From NCBI GenBank assembly GCA_902729315.2, contig LR746267.1, positions 9,790,424 through 9,854,423 of the forward strand: a stretch of DNA of 64,000 bases. The letters are read 5' to 3'. Shown piece by piece: positions 1-9,839 of the stretch. Position 1 is the stretch's first letter, and every line of letters starts with the position of its first letter. The DNA comes from Spirodela intermedia (taxonomy: Eukaryota; Streptophyta; Magnoliopsida; Alismatales; Araceae). The translations under genes were made by a program, and so were the position numbers. A model generated the notes under the pieces. The model searched no databases and was not told the DNA's origin. It worked only from the letters and a program-made list of their open reading frames with translations.

Positions 1-508
1 CCAAGCCCGAGCAGCTGCTGCCATTCGGTATGTCCCTGAAGCTTTCCAAGCTCTCGCAGTAGGACATGCAGCCACCGGAGTAGCGCGTGCCGTATTGGTC
101 CCATATGTAAGCATCCGTGTCGCACCCGACGACGACGAACTTGTTCCGGGTGTGCGAGAACGTAAACGGTAGTTTGGCAACATCAACCTGGGGGAAGGAG
201 TAATTATTGTTTCCTCTTGTATCATAGCAGTCGAAGCCAGTCGAACCCTTGATTCGCAGCTCGCCGGTTACGGAGATGTTGACAATCTCATAAACGCTGT
301 CGCTCAAGAAGGCCGTGGAATTGTCCTCGCAGTTGATGCTGAAGTCCCCGTACTCCTTCGCGTAGCAGCCTTCGCCGATGCCGAAGGGGTAGGGGATGTC
401 GATATCACCGCACGTCGTTTTGCAGGAGGGCAGCAGTGTGTCTGGAGCCGCCTTTGCCTTGGAGGCTGTGGTGAGGAAGGCGAACAGTAGGAATCCGATC
501 ACTGACAT
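1..508 (-). CDS. Wall-associated receptor kinase-type protein, N-terminal part (truncated by window edge)
   Basis: The minus strand is open from an ATG at 508 to the window edge, giving 169 residues. They begin with a hydrophobic signal peptide (about residues 1-21, with the run IGFLLFAFLTTA). A cysteine-rich extracellular domain follows, with the GUB_WAK hallmark CGDIDIPYPFGIGEGCY near residues 34-50 and a later GGCMSYC. In wall-associated kinases and WAK-like proteins this domain binds cell-wall pectin and precedes a membrane segment and a cytosolic Ser/Thr kinase. The kinase would lie off the left edge, so a kinase-less or LRK10L-type relative cannot be excluded. Several N-glycosylation sequons are visible (for example NST, NIS, NYS, NGS). 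The upstream leader holds a CT microsatellite and a TATA-like box. Family assignment is by motif recognition; the exact subfamily is open. Confidence 0.78.
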   Translation of the reverse strand, partial: MSVIGFLLFAFLTTASKAKAAPDTLLPSCKTTCGDIDIPYPFGIGEGCYAKEYGDFSINCEDNSTAFLSDSVYEIVNISVTGELRIKGSTGFDCYDTRGNNNYSFPQVDVAKLPFTFSHTRNKFVVVGCDTDAYIWDQYGTRYSGGCMSYCESLESFRDIPNGSSCSGL

Positions 509-523
509 CTCTATCTCCCTCTT

Positions 524-527
<4 letters not shown>

Positions 528-554
<27 letters not shown>

Positions 555-555
555 C
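528..555. repeat. (CT)n microsatellite in WAK-like leader
   Basis: An uninterrupted CT run lies 20-47 bp upstream of the minus-strand ATG at 508, probably inside the 5' leader (GA-rich on the sense strand). Similar runs occur near the other gene starts in this window. Confidence 0.85.
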
Positions 556-599
556 AGGCGCGCTCTTGCTTGGTCTCTCTCCCCGTAGAACTTGCTACT

Positions 600-607
600 T
601 TTAAATA
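600..607 (-). promoter_or_regulatory. TATA-like box of the WAK-like gene
   Basis: The minus strand reads TATTTAAA about 92 bp upstream of the ATG at 508, a plausible distance for a TATA box with a leader of about 60 bp. Assigned by position and consensus only. Confidence 0.4.
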
Positions 608-608
608 A

Positions 609-1096
609 CCGGGAAACTCCTTTCCCCGCGAGTGACAGTGACTCTCGACGTCGTCATATGAATAGCAGGGTCAACTGGGGGCCTTATGATTAGGTGCACC
701 AATCCGAATATGTAAAGGCGCCGCCAACGCTGTTGACAGAAATCTAAAGTCTACCATCTACCGGCTTCATCTGAGAATATTGGTGCAACACGTCTCCGGC
801 TCGACCGAGTAAAAGGATGGCCTGAACATCCTCTCCTCCCACCACGTTCCAGGTTGACCGTATCATCGTATACATGTTCATGTCGCACTTGTCATCGTGT
901 ACAGACCCATTCTTTACCGCCAGCGATGAGCGTTAGCTACTGACAGTGAACGCCCAATAACTCGGCTCTTCGACGACCTTTCAACAGAGATCCTGTCGAC
1001 TTCATTCCTTCGGACTTGGCAAGCCCACACCAACTTGGTGATCTCCCCATCACTGTAGGTCCACAGTGGCTGTATCCAGATATCCCCAAAGCCAAT
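609..1096. other. Intergenic, nothing recognised
   Basis: No conserved coding frame, RNA gene or clear mobile element was seen. Short open frames here have no family features. Confidence 0.5.
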
Positions 1097-1290
1097 GCGA
1101 AGGGCCCCCGACTTCTGGACTACTTCGTCGTGATCCACCGAGGTCAAATGGCAAGTGATCCATCGAGGTCAAATGGCGAGGGGTCACCGACTTCTGGACT
1201 ACTTCGTCATGATCCACCGAGGTCAAATGGCAAGTGATCCACCGAGGTCAAATGGCGAGGGCCCCCAGACTTCTAGACTACTTCGCCGAC
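1097..1290. repeat. 79-bp tandem repeat, about 2.4 copies
   Basis: The motif GACTTCTGGACTACTTCG starts at 1110 and 1189 and, with one change, at 1268, so the period is exactly 79 bp. Each unit itself contains two copies of a ~21-bp sub-motif containing CCGAGGTCAAATGGC. It is a local minisatellite of unknown origin. Confidence 0.85.
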
Positions 1291-1716
1291 AGATCTCCTC
1301 ATCTCTCTCTCTCTCCCTCTGTCCTTTTGCTCTAATTGCGGTAGAACGATAGTAGGTATCCCACGTGTTTACCTCTTACGTTCCATGGGCGATGACGAAA
1401 GCTTTACTAAATGCGAAAAGTAGTACAAGAGAATCACTCCTTAAGAACCCAAAGAACAAATCCTTAATCTTGACCCTTCTAAGATCCCAAGGAACGAATC
1501 ATTGATCTTGGCCCTCTGATGCACTCACCAACCCAAGAGATCTTCCTTGGAAGCTATCTCCCAAACACTCTCTCTCTCTCTCTATGGTGGAACAAAGGTA
1601 GAAGGAGATTGCTGTGTGTTGCTCCGAAAGAGGAGAGGTGACCCTATATTTATAATCACCTCGCAGCCACCTCAGTAACCGTGCCATCAAGAACCTTATG
1701 AAATGTGCCAACTGAG
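1291..1716. other. Intergenic stretch with LTR-like promoter signature on minus strand
   Basis: On the minus strand a TATA motif (TTATAAATATAGGG, about 1642-1655) is followed by a leader-like sequence with a short GA run. It then runs into two ~40-bp imperfect tandem units (about 1442-1480 and 1482-1519). The arrangement resembles the R/U5 region of a plant LTR, but no TG/CA ends or target duplications could be placed. No gene is seen. Confidence 0.3.
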
Positions 1717-1932
1717 GATGTTGAGACTCAAAGATGAACTCTCACTACCTAAGAACTCAAAATATGGAGCGCTCTGAGAATCCATCTGCGGCCAGCAATC
1801 TATAGCGACGGACCAAGGCTTGTGGGACCGACTTGTGCTCGATGAATGTCAGCTGACCTTAATTACATGAAATTAGACAGCGAATGGCACCTTACCATCA
1901 TCACACTCAGAGGATTGCTCGCAAGGGATTCT
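1712..1932. repeat. Direct repeat copy 1 flanking Copia remnant
   Basis: About 215 bp here match 3061-3272 in the same orientation with few substitutions. They share, for example, GATGAACTCTCACTACCTAA and CAGCAATCTATAGCGACGGA. The two copies bracket the Copia fragment. Homology starts a few bases before the TGTTGAG that could be an LTR start, so LTR identity is not proven. Confidence 0.75.
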
Positions 1933-1959
1933 CTCTTGAGAAATCAATAATGAGAACTA

Positions 1960-2800
1960 ACTTTGTTGCCCACCAAGAAGAAAGTGTTTCACAACAATTG
2001 AGTGTACCAAGTCAAGGAAGAATATGACAGCAACAAAAGGTACAAGTTGAGGCTTGTGGTGAAATGGTTTTAGCCTAAGGAAAATATAGGTTACATTGAA
2101 TTTTTCTCTGCAATTGTGAACCTGTTAACGACATAACAGTGCGAAGTACTGTGGCTACTGAAGATCTTCATCTAGAGTAACTTGACATGAGGACAACCTT
2201 CATGGTGATTTGGAGGAAGACATTTATATGATGCAATTGAAAGGGTTTGTTGTTTTTTTGCAAAAAAATCATTCAAGTTGAAGAACAACCTTTCTAGATT
2301 GAACAATAACCAAGGCACTAGTACAAGAAATTTGATGATCTAATGATCAAGAATAATTTGATGAGATATAAAACAGATCATTGGTACTAGTTAAAGAAGT
2401 TTGAGAATTGTTATAGCATCCTATTATTTTATGCTGATGATATGTCGAAGTTAATATGTAAGAAATCAAGAAGCTAAAAGGAGAATAACTAATTGAATTC
2501 ACTATGAAGAACTTGGAGATAGCAACACAAATTCTTGAGATGACCAATTGGATTCACCATTATTCTTGAGATAGAGTTATTGGTTTTTTGAGATTAGCTC
2601 ACAAAAAAATATGTTTAAAGGGTGTTTTGCAAGTTCAACATGGAAACAACATGTCTTATGAATACCCCTCTAGTTAATCATTTCAACCTTTACATGATCA
2701 ATTGCTGAAGACATTATCAAAAGCAACAAGACATGGAGGGGATTTCATATATGTTTGTTGTTGACAACTTAATGTGTTATTAGTAGGCTCGTCATAAACA
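1960..2800 (+). mobile_element. Degraded Ty1/Copia retrotransposon pol (RT) fragment
   Basis: Conceptual plus-strand reading across several stops and frameshifts follows the order of Copia reverse transcriptase. An RLVVK-like entry motif is followed by an E-D-L-H-L-E segment, then the decayed L-D-x-K-T-x-F block, then a YKKFD block. Next comes the catalytic Y-x-D-D box (here FYADDM, about 2430-2445), then the region leading to RNase H around 2610-2780. No gag, protease or integrase is recognisable. The fragment is inactive and sits between two direct repeats. Confidence 0.8.
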
Positions 2801-3060
2801 TAAGATGAGAATATTAAATGGAAGTCTAATAGATTCCTCATTTTTTGAGAGTCATCTCAGTCATGTCCTTTTTAAGATTAATGGTCTTAAGTTACATGGT
2901 TTTGTTGGTTTCAGGGGTGATATGAGAAGAAGAAGCACTAATGGTAATATCTACATTCTGAATGGCACTAAATGGGAGCATTTAATGTGGCAGCCTCGAA
3001 AAAAGCAAGCCACAATAAACGACAGGGTTCACATGGCACTCAGCTTGCGCTAAAGCAAAC

Positions 3061-3272
3061 TGAAGATGTTGAGGCTCAAAGATGAACTCTCACTACCTAA
3101 GAACTCAAAATATGGAGCTCTGAGAATCCATCTGCGTCCAGCAATCTATAGCGACGGACCAAGGCTTGTGGCACCGACTCGTGCTCGATGAATGTCAGCT
3201 GACCTTAACCACATCAAAGTAGACAGCAAATGGCACCTTACATCACACTCAGAGGATTGCTCGCAAGAGATG
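3061..3272. repeat. Direct repeat copy 2 flanking Copia remnant
   Basis: Second copy of the ~215-bp repeat found at 1712-1932, same orientation. It ends about 100 bp beyond the stop codon of the CCD4-type gene (minus strand) and may lie in or near its 3' flank. Confidence 0.75.
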
Positions 3273-3374
3273 TCTTTCTAAAAGGGATTGACCAGTGACC
3301 TTACAGTACCTTCATGAACCCGGATGTAAGTATTGTAATGCGCTGACTTCAGCCGGGTAGAGAAACCCGAATGG

Positions 3375-5180
3375 CTAGGGTTTCCCCTTCTGTGCGCGGA
3401 GCTCCGCCGCCGTGATGAAGAGGCCGTGGAAACCGTAGGGCACCCGTCGCGGTAAGGACACCTCGGCGACCACCTGCAGGTCCGGCGACCTCGCGTCCAT
3501 CACGAGGAAACTCGACTCCCCCGTGTTCTCGTACGTCACCAGGTACCCATCGTCCTCCTCCTCGCCCTCATCCGGCGCAGGCACGAAGATTGGCTCGCCG
3601 CCGAACCTCCGGGGACCGTACATTCGTGACGCGGTCACGCAGTCAACGCCCTTCTTCACCATGTCTAGCTTCACCACCCCAGCCACCATCGGCTGCGGGC
3701 TCCCCACGCCGAGGTACGCGTAGCGGTTTCGGCGGCCCAGGTAGCAAGGGTTGATCACGCCGAAGTCGAGGTTTCCTGCAGAAAGTGGGGTCCGGGACAC
3801 GGCCCCGGTCCTGAGGTCGATCCTAACCATCTCCACACAGCAGTGAACCAGCTCCATCCTGTCCAGCGCATGCTCCAGGGACAGCACGTTGGGCGCCACC
3901 AGTACCACGGTGTCGCCGCCGTCATCCTCCCATGCGTTGATGGTGTGCACCGGATTGAATCCGGGCACGTCGAACCATCTAATGTCACTGTCCGACGCCG
4001 CGTAGCGCGGTAGTATACCGACCCTGGGCACCTTCCTAGCGTCGGTACCAAAGGGAAACCCACTACCGAGCACTATCTGCAACGTCTGCATTACGATCTG
4101 CATGTCGCAGAAGATGGCATACTTCTCGGTGATGGCGAAGTCGTGGAGGTAGGAGGGGTGCCTGACGGAGAAGATCGGCACGTCCGGCTGCTTCTTTCCT
4201 TCGGCGTCGAAACGGAAGTAGGTGACGAAGGGAGGTACCGGGCAGCAACGGAATGCGAAAACCTCGCCGGTGATGGGGTCCTTCTTGGGATGGGCTGTCA
4301 TGCCCATGGAGAGTTTGCCCCCGAAGTCCCACCTGCCGATGGTGATCACGTCGCCAGATGGGGAGAGATGAATGGCGTAGGGGAGATCCGCCTCTCCGAG
4401 GGCGAAGAGCCGACCGCCGAAATAGCCGAGGGCGATATTTGCGAGCCCGATAGCTGCGGAGAGATCCATCTTTCCCGTGATCACGCGGGCTACGACCGCG
4501 GCGCGACGAACGAGACCATTGACGCCGTTCATGCCCGAGAAGATGTTAGGGAGGACATTCCTGCCGGCCTCCCGCTCCAACAGGTACCTGCAGGTTTGTA
4601 CATAACGGCTACAAAAAGTAGCAGGGGCAGTGTCATCACTACCTGCGGAGAGGTGAAGGCAGTGAAGCATGCCGTCGCCGTCGAAGATGTGGTGCGTCCC
4701 GCCAGGGAGGTGCTGAGGGTTCGGCCCATTGCGGACGTAGGCGCCGCCGCGGAGGGCGAGGGGGATTCTTCCCCTGACGACGGGCGAAGGTGTGGGGGGC
4801 AGCTCGCCGACGGGGGCCCAGTTGTGGGCGAGGACATAGTGGGGGTTGACGGAGGGGCGGTGGGCGGCGGGGTCGATGAAATTGTTGATGATGGCATTGA
4901 AGGTTTTTCTGAGGGAGTTAAGGAAGGATGGCTTGGGCGTCTCTTCGATCGGCCTCCTGAGGACGTCGGTGGGGGTGGCCTCCTTGCCCTGAGGCGATAA
5001 GGGCGAAGACGAAGAAGGCCGGACAGTTGTGGCGATGCTCTCAGGGGGAGAACCCTTCTTGTTGAGAACTGCGGAGGTGCGGCGCAGGTGACGACTCATA
5101 GGAAGGATATTGTCGGCGGACTGGACGTTGTGGGAAGAGGTGATGGCGGCAGTGGAGAGGAAGATTGGCAGGGCGTCCAT
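3375..5180 (-). CDS. CCD4: Carotenoid cleavage dioxygenase 4 (CCD4), intronless
   Basis: A single uninterrupted frame of 601 codons. The reading frame extends 6 codons upstream but begins with GTG; the first ATG (5180) starts MDALPIFLST, as in CCD4 proteins. CCD4 enzymes are plastid non-haem iron(II) oxygenases that cleave carotenoids such as beta-carotene at the 9,10 double bond, releasing C13 volatiles and lowering pigment. Residues 1 to about 60 are Ser/Thr/Arg-rich, consistent with a transit peptide. The CCD4-typical FLNSLRKTFNAIINNFIDPA follows. The four iron-ligand histidines are visible in MTAHPKKDP, SYLHDFAI, NPVHTINAWED and PYGFHGLF, and the substrate-tunnel motif GGTHHIFDGDGML is intact. 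The length is typical and no lesion is seen. NCED is less likely given the N-terminal CCD4 block. A TATA box lies at 5277-5285, and dispersed repeat copy A begins at about 5303. Confidence 0.93.
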   Translation of the reverse strand: MDALPIFLSTAAITSSHNVQSADNILPMSRHLRRTSAVLNKKGSPPESIATTVRPSSSSPLSPQGKEATPTDVLRRPIEETPKPSFLNSLRKTFNAIINNFIDPAAHRPSVNPHYVLAHNWAPVGELPPTPSPVVRGRIPLALRGGAYVRNGPNPQHLPGGTHHIFDGDGMLHCLHLSAGSDDTAPATFCSRYVQTCRYLLEREAGRNVLPNIFSGMNGVNGLVRRAAVVARVITGKMDLSAAIGLANIALGYFGGRLFALGEADLPYAIHLSPSGDVITIGRWDFGGKLSMGMTAHPKKDPITGEVFAFRCCPVPPFVTYFRFDAEGKKQPDVPIFSVRHPSYLHDFAITEKYAIFCDMQIVMQTLQIVLGSGFPFGTDARKVPRVGILPRYAASDSDIRWFDVPGFNPVHTINAWEDDGGDTVVLVAPNVLSLEHALDRMELVHCCVEMVRIDLRTGAVSRTPLSAGNLDFGVINPCYLGRRNRYAYLGVGSPQPMVAGVVKLDMVKKGVDCVTASRMYGPRRFGGEPIFVPAPDEGEEEDDGYLVTYENTGESSFLVMDARSPDLQVVAEVSLPRRVPYGFHGLFITAAELRAQKGKP

Positions 5181-5276
5181 TGCGGTGGGATCTTTCACTT
5201 ATTCCCTGATCACAGGACGTTGCCCCCTTCCCCAGCGGGCTCACCGACTGAGAACCGCAGTGGGGGTATGGCTGGC

Positions 5277-5285
5277 TATTTATAG
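5277..5285 (-). promoter_or_regulatory. TATA box of CCD4
   Basis: The minus strand reads CTATAAATA about 97 bp upstream of the CCD4 ATG, a near-consensus plant TATA box. Transcription would start near 5250. Only about 18 bp separate it from the start of repeat copy A. Confidence 0.65.
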
Positions 5286-5302
5286 ACATTCTTGCTGCCC
5301 AC

Positions 5303-6745
5303 TGACGTGACTCAGTCGTTGTATATTAAATCACGCAAATATAAAATTTATAAAATTAGAAAATACGAATTTTTGGATATTTAGAAGTATTTCTAAATAA
5401 ATATATCAATTATAATTCAATAAAACTTCCAAAAATAGCGGTAATTTTCCAAGTCAATCACAGGGATGTAATATAATATCTGGTAATTATTCAGAATTTT
5501 TCTCAATGAATACAATTTTCTATGAATTTTAGACTAGGAAATAAAAAAGAAATATATTTAAAATTCATGAAAAATGGAAATAAGGACGTGGACATCAGGA
5601 TGACATCAGCGCCCAGCGAATGTGAATCGAGCAGAAACAGAGTTCCGCCCGGCGATTCTTACGTAAGTGATTACAGACAATTTAATTGATCAAATTAAGA
5701 TCTGTAAAAGCCGGAAGAATCGTAATAGAACAAAGTATAGTTTGGTAAATTAAAATCACAAAAACTATCACTAAATGAAGCGTAAAATTAAGTTGAAAGT
5801 AGGAAAATAGAGTTCTGGCGTCGCGACGGCGATGCGTCGGCGATGCACCGGAATCCTAAGCGTTCGGGAGGATCGTTGTATAGTGTCTACAGCCTCGAAG
5901 GCTCTCCTTGGACAAAGACGACGTGGGCAATCTCTAGATCTTCTCGCGAAGTCTAGAGATCAATGAAGTGGGTCGTCAAATCGTCTCTGGCGGCTGTCAC
6001 CTAGCGGAGCAGAAAAACGGCGACTTTGCGGCTCTCTGGCGGCTGTCACCCGACGGAGAGGATCTGGATGGAGGTGGGGCGCGTGTCAGGGAGCTTCATC
6101 CTCAGGTCCGCGCAGCAAGAGGAGGCTCTTCATCGCATCCGGTACACTCTCAGGAGGTGGCGACTCGTCTCCCGGCGGATCGTCCTCTTCCTGACGATGG
6201 CTTGTTCGTCGATCAATCGGAGATGATTTACTCGATGGATTCGCGATCCTTTTATCGCGAATCGTTCAGCAATTTTAGTAGCAATGCTCCGCGAACTACG
6301 TTGACAAGATTTTCGCTGATGATCTAGCGATTCTCGTTGCTTAATCCTTCACCGGCGATCTGCAGGAAAGTCACGATAATCAGATAAAAATATATAAATT
6401 TTGACTCTGGGAGGATTCGAACCCGCACCGGTCGCCCGCCTCTGAGGAAGGTGTGATGGGGGTTTAGTCCCACATCGATTGTGCGCCGATTTTTCGGGCG
6501 AATATATAGTAATGTTAGCTTTGTAAGCAAAGTCCTTTCTCTCGCGTGTACGACCACTCCTTGCCCCACAGTCGGCTGGCCACCGATGACGTGGAAGGGG
6601 AGTGGTGCACACGTACCCCTATTGGTCCAAGCTAAACTGCTCGAGCCCCTGCTCGCGGCTACTCCCCGACTACGCTTGCGGGTCCCCTCATTTTGCAATA
6701 TTTTTATTTTTATTTTTTGTTCTTCATTTATCTCAAAAGTAAGAC
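5303..6745. repeat. Dispersed ~1.45-kb repeat, copy A (CpG-rich, better preserved)
   Basis: Aligning by eye, this stretch matches 8288-9830 colinearly. Shared anchors include TTTAATTGATCAAATTAAGAT, the TAAAATTTATAAAA block near the start, a GTTCT(G/A)(G/A)C block near 5813/8727, a GGCTGTCACC/GGTTGTCACC block near 6050/8940, and the final TTGGTC segment near 6630/9630. Copy A keeps many CG dinucleotides where copy B has TG or CA. No transposase or reverse transcriptase frame was found. A tRNA-type B-box match (GGGTTCGAATCC on the minus strand, 6413-6424) and an snRNA-type promoter lie inside. The element class is unknown. Confidence 0.7.
6467..6508 (+). promoter_or_regulatory. snRNA-type promoter pair (USE + TATA) inside repeat copy A
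   Basis: GTCCCACATCG at 6467-6477 matches the plant snRNA upstream sequence element RTCCCACATCG exactly. A TATA motif (AATATATA) starts at 6501, leaving 23 bp between the elements. In plants the shorter spacing (about 23-26 bp) is typical of RNA polymerase III snRNA genes such as U6; about 33 bp is the polymerase II type. No snRNA sequence follows. A start near 6530 and the first T run at 6691 would give an RNA of about 165 nt. Motif presence is direct; promoter activity is inference. Confidence 0.4.
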
Positions 6746-8287
6746 TGTAAAAATCATATAAAATCACATAATTACCCAAAAATTCACGTTAATCAATTGA
6801 AAACCACAAATCATACTTTAATACAAATATAAGTCTATTTATCATGAGTTAAGGCTAAAACTATATTATTTACTAATTATTAACTCATGATAATGAAGAC
6901 TTATCACCCACAGTAGAAGCGCTGAGGGATATCCGTCCAAGCGCGATGTAAGGAGACGGCGAAGCCGCGGTAGGCACGACTTCACCTTGGGATCGCGTCG
7001 CTCTGGCTGATCAGCAGGCAACGTCAAGGATCGACATTTACTGTCCCTTCTCACTCATCGCGCATGCCCCCAACTTGGTATTACTTCTCGTACCCCTCAC
7101 GATAGAAACTTCCGATCGATCATGAGAGAAACGTTCGATGAGCTGACGTCCCAGCACTTCGTCAAACATAGGTTGGGTAAAAATCGCAGTCCTAGAATAT
7201 TTTAGGTGACCGGAGGGGATGCGGCTCCATCATGTTCTTGTAATTGCATGGAATCTCTATGTAATCGGGATGAACTGTAGCGTCCCATCGACGTCTCGTA
7301 ATTTGCTCATGGAACCTCATTGTAACGTGATGAATAGTGACTGACGCCCGCAATTTGCTGATGTAGGTGAACATGGCCAGCGGGAGCGGTCCACCATGAG
7401 GAGTTCCATCAGATAATTTGCATTATGGACAAAAGAATGTTATAATATCATTTGAGATAACTTGAACCATAAGCAACTAGCATAGCATAGAGAAGTCAAG
7501 TTTGATGACGAGCCTAAAGTTATTTCGATCATTTTTGGATCATGCTCTAGAATATTCTTAAACTCAAGCACCTTATATCCATAAACTTATTTACTCCAAG
7601 TTCAGTAGCAGTATGCTGCTGAAAATGTAGTGATGATCCAAGGAAACTATACCAATATGATCATTGGGATGAAACAAATTATGCGCTTATATTAAAAATA
7701 TCCATAATGCTATATTGCGTCCATTCATAATGCCTTCAAGTAACCACTCACAAGTCAATGTAGTTGATTAATAGGTTAACCCCATTGAGTGAGTAAATAA
7801 ATATCTAATCACATGTCTAGCCAAAATAAATTAAGAAGAATTTCAAAAATGGTATATTTTGGATGATGACATTAAGTTGAGGTATGTTCATAAATTAAAT
7901 GAAGAAGAAGATAATGTGATCTTAATTCCTACATTCCTCTTCTTCTTTGGATGCTAACTAGATGTGGAAGGTGTAGCTGCTTCAATATGGTTAAGGATGA
8001 TCACTAATGATTTGAAAATAATTCCTATAACTTATACCCTTCATCACTAATAAGAAAGATCTTATCATTTCTGAAAGCAATTTATACAAAAAATCTCAAT
8101 AAAACTATTAAATTCATAGAGGTCACAATTAATCATGCTTAACTAATTATTCACTAGAAAGACTTATATTTACACAAAAGTAAATAGAAAAATGTATCTT
8201 TTTGTATTATCATTCAATAGTTATACTTCAAAAAAGTAAGAAATCTAAATGAAGAGAAAATTAATATGTGATTCTGTTAAACATAAT
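6746..8287. other. Intergenic between repeat copies, nothing recognised
   Basis: The first part (about 6900-7400) is moderately GC-rich with no coherent frame. The rest is AT-rich. No gene, RNA gene or recognisable transposon domain was seen. Confidence 0.5.
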
Positions 8288-9830
8288 TGACGTGACTTAA
8301 TCGTTGTACAATAAATCAAGTAAACTTAAAATTTATAAAAACTTAAAATAGTAATTTTTATTTTTAAAAAAGACTTAACATGAATATATCATTTACAATT
8401 TAAAAAAATACTCAGAAAATAGTGGATTTTTTTTACATCAATAATGGATTAAGATAATACCACATAAAAGTTCAAAAAAAATTCAAAGATTTTTTTTTAT
8501 GATTTTAAACTAAAAGATGAAGATAAATATATTTAAAAATGTATAAAAAATGAAAATTTTGGTGCAACTAATTCTTACATAAAAGTTACAAAAAATTTAA
8601 TTGATCAAATTAAGATTTGTAAAAGTAAAAGAATCTTAGTTGACTAAGTCATATTTTTAAAATTTGAATCATATAAAATTTCACTAATTTCAATAAGAAT
8701 TCAATTTAAAGTATGAAATATAGAGTTCTAACATCTGGTAGTGATCATTAGAATTCAAAGTAGTCTGGAGGATTTTTGTGCAACATTCATAGCCTCAAAA
8801 TCTCTTATTGGGCATTCAAGAAATAATAGTCTTTGAATCCTCTTGTGAAGTTCAGAAATTGATGAAATAGGTCGATGAATCATCTCTAACAACTACACTT
8901 AGTGATGTAAAAATTTAATAGTTGTCGGTTCTCTAATGGTTGTCACCCACTAGAGATGAGTTCAATAGAGGTAGAGGGTGACTTAGCTTCACCTTTAGGT
9001 TTGAGTAGCAAAACGATACTCTTCATCACATATGATACACTCACTATAAGGAGATGGTGACTTGTCTCTAAGTAAATCGTCTTCTTCTTGACGATAGCTT
9101 GTCTATTGATCAATTGAAAATAATTTTTTGAAAGAATCGATGTTTTTTATATTCTAAATCCTTGGTCAGTTCCTAATGATGATTCACAAATAGCATTGAT
9201 GAAATTTTGGTCTCGAGCAATTCTAGTGGCTGAAGTTGACCAACGTTCTACAAAAAAGTCACAATTTAATTAGATAAAAACATGATTTTGGGTTTGGTGA
9301 AATTCAAACTCTCATCAATCACTTGGCTGTGTGAAAAAGAGAACACAAGTTACCCACATACCTTTGACCTAGTGACATCATGAAAATATTTCTTCTTTAT
9401 AAGTTAGGGGTATTATAGGTATAAAAATATTAAAACCTACAAGTGACTATTGGTGTCAAGTTAGTCTCATATTGGCTATCTTTTCATATTTGGGGCACAT
9501 ATATATCAATACATTCTTCTATCTTCAATATCCTCTCTCACATGCCTATGTTGTACAATCAATCCTTGCCCCATGCCCAGCTAGCCACCAATGACATGAA
9601 AGAGGAGCGATGCACAATGCTCCGATTGGTCTTTAGCCACTTGAGCCTCTAGCTCATGGCTCCACCTAACTATGCTTCCAACCCACATGCGGATGTAGCT
9701 AGATAATGGTCCCCTAACTATGCCTCATACCCATGTGTGGGCTTGGTTGTTTAATTGGTCCCACCTTTTTAATATTTATTAATTTATTTTTGTCATAAAA
9801 TTTTTCTTCTTCTTCATTAACTTATTTAGT
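8288..9830. repeat. Dispersed ~1.45-kb repeat, copy B (AT-rich, decayed)
   Basis: Colinear with copy A (5303-6745) in the same orientation. Differences are dominated by C-to-T and G-to-A changes, and most CG sites of copy A are lost, as expected of a long-methylated element. The USE-like motif is decayed (GTCTCATATTG, 9464-9474, 8 of 11 matches to copy A). A TATA motif persists at 9500-9505 at the same spacing. No coding capacity is visible. Confidence 0.68.
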
Positions 9831-9839
9831 CATCTAAAT

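Noticed and set aside
1097-1290. CRISPR-like array
   Set aside because: Repeats are head-to-tail 79-bp units with no unique spacers, in a plant nuclear context; it is a minisatellite.
1719-3272. Complete LTR retrotransposon with 1719 and 3067 as LTR starts
   Set aside because: Homology begins several bases before the TG, no primer-binding site follows copy 1, and no target duplication flanks the pair.
4143-5000. 285-codon plus-strand open frame antisense to CCD4
   Set aside because: Shadow of the GC-rich CCD4 coding strand; Gly/Glu/Val-rich with no family features.
5181-5198. Upstream start for CCD4, six codons longer
   Set aside because: The frame there begins with GTG, not ATG; MDALP at 5180 matches the family start.
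6413-6424. tRNA or SINE suggested by a perfect B-box (GGGTTCGAATCC, minus strand)
   Set aside because: No cloverleaf, acceptor pairing or convincing A-box is visible at the right distance, so it is noted only as part of repeat copy A.
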